Below are positions 59,062-64,000 of a stretch of DNA of 64,000 bases, one piece after another; position 1 is the stretch's first letter, and the number at the start of each line of letters is the position of its first letter. Source of the DNA: Homalodisca vitripennis (taxonomy: Eukaryota; Arthropoda; Insecta; Hemiptera; Cicadellidae); assembly GCF_021130785.1 (NCBI RefSeq), contig NC_060215.1, positions 115,902,501-115,966,500 on the forward strand, written 5' to 3'. The notes beneath the pieces were generated by a model. It was not told the origin of the DNA, ran no database searches, and worked only from the letters and a program-made list of their open reading frames with translations. The translations under genes and the position numbers were made by a program.

Positions 59062-60970
59062 CTTCGCTACGGTTCTATACATAATGATCTTGATTACTCG
59101 TAATATTGTATGGTGTCTGCCGCAGTCAACGAGTTAAACTACTGTACAATAACTGTATGGCTATAGTAAATAATTTTTAATAACTGCACTACTTGTCTAT
59201 ACAAAGTGATCTTGACTACTCTTAATATCGTATAGTGTCTGTCGCAGTCAACGAGTTAAACTACTGTACAATAACTGTATGGCTATAGTAAATAATTTTT
59301 AATAACTGCACTACTTGTCTATACAAAGTGATCTTGACTACTCGTAATATTGTATTGTGTCTGCCGCAGTCAACGAGTTAAACTACTGTACAATAACTGT
59401 ATGGCTATAGTAAATAATTTTCATAACTGCACTACTTGTCTATACAAAGTGATCTTGACTACTCGTAATATCGTATAGTGTCTGTCGCAGTCAACGAGTT
59501 AAACTACTGTACAATAACTGTATGGCTATAGTAAATAATTTTTAATAACTGCACTACTTGTCTATACAAAGTGATCTTGACTACTCGTAATATCGTATAG
59601 TGTCTGTCGCAGTCAACGAGTTAAACTACTGTACAATAACTGTATGGCTATAGTAAATAATTTTTCATAACTGCACTACTTGTCTATACAAAGTGATCTT
59701 GATTACTCGTAATATTGTATAGTGTCTGTCGCAGTCAACGAGTTAAACTACTGTACAATAACTGTATGGCTATAGTAAATAATTTTTTATAACTGCACTA
59801 CTTGTCTATACAAAGTGATCTTGACTACTCGTAATATTGTATTGTGTCTGTCGCAGTCAACGAGTTAAACTACTGTACAATAACTGTATGGCTATAGTAA
59901 ATAATTTTTTATAACTGCACTACTTGTCTATAGAAAGTGATCTTGATTACTCGTAATATCGTATAGTGTCTGTCGCAGTCAACGAGTTAAACTACTGTAC
60001 AATAACTGTACGACTATAGTAAATAATTTTTTATAACTGCACTACTTGTCTACACAAAGTGATCTTGACTACTCGTAATATCGTATAGTGTCTGTCGCAG
60101 TCAACGAGTTAAACTACTGTACAATAACTGTACGACTATAGAAAATAATTTTTTATAACTGCACTACTTGTCTACACAAAGTGATCTTGACTACTCGTAA
60201 TATCGTATAGTGTCTGTCGCAGTCAACGAGTTAAACTACTGTACAATAACTGTATGGCTATAGTAAATAATTTTTCATAACTACACTACTTGTCTATACA
60301 AAGTGATCTTGATTACTCGTAATATCGTATAGTGTCTGTCGCAGTCAACGAGTTAAACTACTGTACAATAACTGTATGGCTATAGTAAATAATTTTTTAT
60401 AACTGCACTACTTGTCTACACAAAGTGATCTTGACTACTCGTAATATCGTATAGTGTCTGTCGCAGTCAACGAGTTAAACTACTGTACAATAACTGTATG
60501 GCTATAGTAAATAATTTTTTATAACTGCACTACTTGTCTATACAAAGTGATCTTGATTACTCGTAATATCGTATAGTGTCTGTCGCAGTCAACGAGTTAA
60601 ACTACTGTACAATAACTGTATGGCTATAGTAAATAATTTTTTATAACTGCACTACTTGTCTATACAAAGTGATCTTGACTACTCGTAATATTGTATTGTG
60701 TCTGTCGCAGTCAACGAGTTAAACTACTGTACAATAACTGTACGGCTATAGTAAATAATTTTTTATAACTGCACTACTTGTCTATAGAAAGTGATCTTGA
60801 TTACTCGTAATATCGTATAGTGTCTGTCGCAGTCAAAGAGTTAAACTACTGTACAATAACTGTATGGCTATAGTAAATAATTTTTCATAACTGCACTACT
60901 TGTCTATACAAAGTGATCTTGACTACTCGTAATATCGTATAGTGTCTTTCGCAGTCAACGCACATGAGTT
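59062..60970. repeat. 122-bp satellite, 16 tandem copies
   Basis: CGCAGTCAACGAGTTAAAC recurs at 59121, 59243, 59365, 59486, 59608 and then every 122 bp to 60950 (one 121-bp unit). Units are highly similar. Shared private variants in units 7 and 8 and again in units 14 and 15 (TTGTATTGTGTC, TATAGAAAGTG) lie 854 bp apart, that is 7 monomers. The first unit diverges at its left edge and the last breaks off within CGCAGTCAACG. No homology to the 126-bp or 99-bp units was seen. Confidence 0.97.
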
Positions 60971-61499
60971 CAAATTATCATACAGTTCGACTTAACATAA
61001 TGACATGAGAGCCAGGTGTTAATACTGTGTACTGACAGCTATATTGATTGCAATACATGAGCAATGTTAATACTTAATTTTAGTCATAGAAATATAGAAA
61101 ATGTGTCATTTTAAAGATAATATTAATATGCATCCAAACAATTTTTACCTTTGCAATATTTTTGAAAAAAAAAAGAAAATAACCTCAGCATTTTTGAATT
61201 GAACAGTTACCATTTCAAAATGTACAAACTTTAGAAGAGAACATAAAAATTGATTGAACGTTTATTAACTATATCTATAAAATGAGCATATCTCAAAGCC
61301 CTATGACCAAAAATAAGGGCGTAAAAGTGTACCATTGTAGGTTTCTAGTTGCTCGAACTATTGTGTCTTATTTCTTTAATTTCTTCTACTTAAATAAAAT
61401 CTCATTGTGAATCATTTACTTTCTGAGAACTCCAAGGTGTAAGAAATTAATAATTGCATACATGGTTTAAACCTCGAATACAATAAAGAAATTACTAAA
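60971..61499. other. AT-rich spacer
   Basis: Nothing recognised. Confidence 0.5.
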
Positions 61500-62110
61500 T
61501 TGTAGCCACGAAAGCTTGTAGACTGTTCGACTAGGAGTAATCGAGTTCTGATGTTTACCTCGTGTTTCCCCGTTGTGGAACAACACTTAACGTCAAGTGG
61601 ACTTACACGTGCAATTAAGTGGACGGGAAGTGTTTGTGGACCGTCAGGAAAAATAACTCAGTGATTAAACAAACATAGTGTCGACCGTCCTTGCATTTTT
61701 ACGGAGCTGTATTTTGTAATAACGTAAACAAAAAGTCAGTAAACGAATACAAACGAGATGTCATCCGAATTGGACAGCTGCGTTTGTTAAGTTTTACCGT
61801 TACATCTCATAATTTACAATTATAGAGCGGACTTCGGCTACCGTCATAAAAACGATGTCCAGGAGCTGCAGCGAAACTGTCCGATGATGAAGACAAAGAG
61901 GTGAATAGCTTGAAAAATCGACGTGAGTTTTAACTAATGTGGTATAATTTGAGGTGGGAGAGAGACGGGTGGGGGGAGGAGCCCCATGGTTTTCAATTGA
62001 CTATCTCAATGGGGGACATCAATGTGATGTCTGTGTCACAAAACAGCGGACGCCATCACAGTGACGCCTCGCCGACTCCGGCCCTTCAGTTGTAACCCCT
62101 CATACACATT
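61500..62110. other. GC-richer island, candidate enhancer
   Basis: About 600 bp of high-complexity sequence without a coherent frame; it carries the NK2/E-box cluster listed separately and a G-rich stretch near 61968-61982. An 87-codon minus-strand frame (62299-62036) overlaps its right side and shows no domain. Confidence 0.35.
61584..61622. promoter_or_regulatory. cluster of three NK2-type sites around a CACGTG box
   Basis: Within 39 bp lie CACTTAA (61584-61590), TCAAGTGG (61593-61600), CACGTG (61606-61611) and TTAAGTGG (61615-61622). TCAAGTGG and TTAAGTGG match the preference of Tinman/Vnd-type NK2 homeodomain proteins. Binding is inferred from sequence only. Confidence 0.35.
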
Positions 62111-63699
62111 TTGTTTCCAGTAGCTTATCATACACCACGTATCGTACACACAATTAAAATACAACAACACTTTACACCAACAATATGACATTAGGTTAAG
62201 TTCATTGTCCTCTTTGACATCATTGATGTTATTATGAGCAAAAAAAGATGACAACGTTGATATATAATATTGACCGAAAGATATTTTCATGTCCTCCATT
62301 CAAACCATATCCTAGGAGTAATGCCTACATGATCATAATGTAATGGGAAAACTTATCATAAACGTTTTATATAGACAGCAACAACAAACGCGGTCCTTAA
62401 AGTTTCCAGAGTATGACTAACGTGTTTATTTTGCGGTTTATTCATGATTTTTTGTTTGTTTGCTGAACTCGTCAAAACTGAGGTTATCTAATACTGGATG
62501 TAGTTTTACCAAATAACACTATTGTTTAACTATTTATTTAATTAATTCGCCATTATAACATATTGTTTTGTAAATTTTACTGCAATTTAAATTTTTTATT
62601 ATATACATTGTAATTATTTGATTACTCCTATTCTTGTTTCCACTTATAAACGACTCCTAAAACTCTAAAAACTTAATTTTTGTTGTTGTAAATCATTTAA
62701 TATTAATATGCAGGTTTGAAATTAACAGGTGGAATTAGTGGATAGGCAAACACTTTGCTATGTTATGCTCATAAATATGTTTTGGAAAAATTTTTATTTG
62801 CGGAAATCCCGAAGCGTAATGGAATTGTAATATATTATATTTGCTCTAATTTATAGTAAAAAAGTGACGTCCATAAGAGCGACGTGTTTTAAATTACTAC
62901 TTATACATATAAAGAATTATTGTTTTTTTTAGTTAGAAAATGCATAATTAAAAAAGAGAGAATAATAAAGTAACAGTTAGTAAGGAAAATGAGTAATCCA
63001 TATCGGATAGAATACATTACCACGTTTAAATAATTTCATACAAAGGTGATGTGCAGATGCAGGAGGCGTGTTTCTCAAGCAGTGTCCTATTTCCACATTG
63101 CAGTCATAGCTGACAATTAGGAAGACTTAACCACTAGAAGTAAAAAATTCACTTTTTTCTCATCTTATGTTATTTACTTTAATATCATATTACTGGAGTG
63201 AGAGTGACCGGTAGTTCCACATATATAGTTCCACATTCATGTACAACAAAGCTTATTTACTGTTCATAACAAACATCTATTCTTAATGCTTCATGAATCT
63301 GAAAACATAGTTTTGGCTTTGATGAAAATAAGATTATGTTGAAAATTATCAACGTTGTTGGACGATGATGTGATTTTTTTGTAAACCCGATTATTAACTA
63401 AGGGGGGATTATATCTGACTAAAGGGATAAAATGTCCATTGACATTTCTCAAATTTTAGAGTTGTAAAATGAAAATGGAACTCGGAAAGAAGTGATCATT
63501 TCCATTCATGGCTGAAAGCCTCAGTAGACCTAAAAAGTGAAAGTGGTACTATAGTCAGGTGTTTAAATGATATCCCAACTTTTTACACAATATGCTCATA
63601 TTAAATATCATCTAGCAAATCCAATTGTATCCCTTGATATATAGATTCTGAATATTATTCTAAAACCGGTGGCTGTCAAGACATGAAGGATAGTCTCTT
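62111..63699. other. AT-rich DNA, nothing recognised
   Basis: No gene or repeat recognised. Confidence 0.5.
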
Positions 63700-64000
63700 T
63701 TTCCTTGATGTAATTCTTATCCTTATCCGGAGAACGGAAGCGGCCGCGTCTAAGCACAATATAATCATGGGTAAGCCGGTGGACCTAGCCTAGCTCCCTG
63801 GGGTACTCCTAATCACCCAGTTAGCCCTTCATTATACGCTCGTTACTCGTCGGCAGACCCTCAGTTACTAGCTCTACATTTTTATTATTTGTCAATTTGC
63901 TCGGTTTCCACAGCGTTCACAAGGTAGGTAATTTTGGAAGGTCCGATTTCTCAAAACCGTCCTTGTTTAATGGAGTGTACCGACCGTGGCAGTGGTATGC
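63700..64000. other. GC-richer sequence reaching the window edge
   Basis: The last 300 bp are GC-richer with CpGs (for example GCGGCCGCG near 63742). No domain could be read in any frame. It may continue into a gene or island beyond the window. Confidence 0.3.

Noticed and set aside
47243..60970. CRISPR array interpretation of the tandem repeats
   Set aside because: Units are head to tail without unique spacers, and the context is eukaryotic.
62036..62299. 87-codon minus-strand open frame
   Set aside because: No domain, splice or conservation evidence; composition fits chance.

Overview
The window looks like eukaryotic, probably insect, non-coding DNA. It is AT-rich with long low-complexity stretches and (TA)n/(TG)n microsatellites. 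It carries several tandem satellites and a set of decayed transposable elements: pogo, mariner (including a DD41D type), an R1-clade LINE, other LINEs, and a Penelope-like element. R1-type LINEs and DD41D mariners point to an arthropod; I cannot name the species. I found no intact host gene, no convincing tRNA or rRNA, and nothing prokaryotic. Almost every open frame here is short and either chance or a transposon fragment.

Layout. 0-4.5 kb is AT-rich, with a (TA)n tract, a degenerate hammerhead-like motif near 0.8 kb and a GC-rich island at 1.2-1.66 kb. 4.57-8.51 kb is a pogo-type DNA transposon (TA target duplication, GGGGAGA-type terminal repeats). Its minus-strand transposase is decayed, and its N-terminal coding region is interrupted by about 1 kb of extreme C-rich sequence. 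8.5-15.8 kb is AT-rich DNA with GC-richer islands at 10.6, 11.4, 12.2 and 13.7-14.7 kb. 15.83-18.36 kb is a complete but dead DD41D (rosa-type) mariner with roughly 498-bp terminal inverted repeats. 18.4-33.2 kb is AT-rich with GC-rich islands that read as candidate regulatory sequence. 33.2-33.7 kb holds a LINE reverse-transcriptase relic and 36.5-37.8 kb an R1-clade LINE relic, both on the plus strand.

40.6-44.8 kb is a nested pair: a second pogo-type element (41223-44720), coding for psq-type HTH, DDE and PHD-finger domains, sits inside the transposase of a minus-strand mariner relic, with a TA on each side. 47.2-48.3 kb is a 99-bp satellite. 48.9-50.1 kb holds two abutting minus-strand LINE relics. 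51.3-51.9 kb is a degenerate tandem repeat. 52.77-54.06 kb is a Penelope-like 3' end (GIY-YIG C-terminus followed by a hammerhead-like motif) split by an inserted LINE. 57.25-58.39 kb is a 126-bp satellite and 59.06-60.97 kb a 122-bp satellite of 16 monomers, with signs of a 7-monomer higher-order period. 61.5-62.1 kb and 63.7-64.0 kb are GC-richer islands, the first with a tight cluster of NK2-like sites and an E-box.

The elements do not form a pathway. The structure is one of nested insertion and decay. The non-transposon GC-rich islands could be conserved regulatory elements of a neighbouring gene outside the window, but that needs comparative data.
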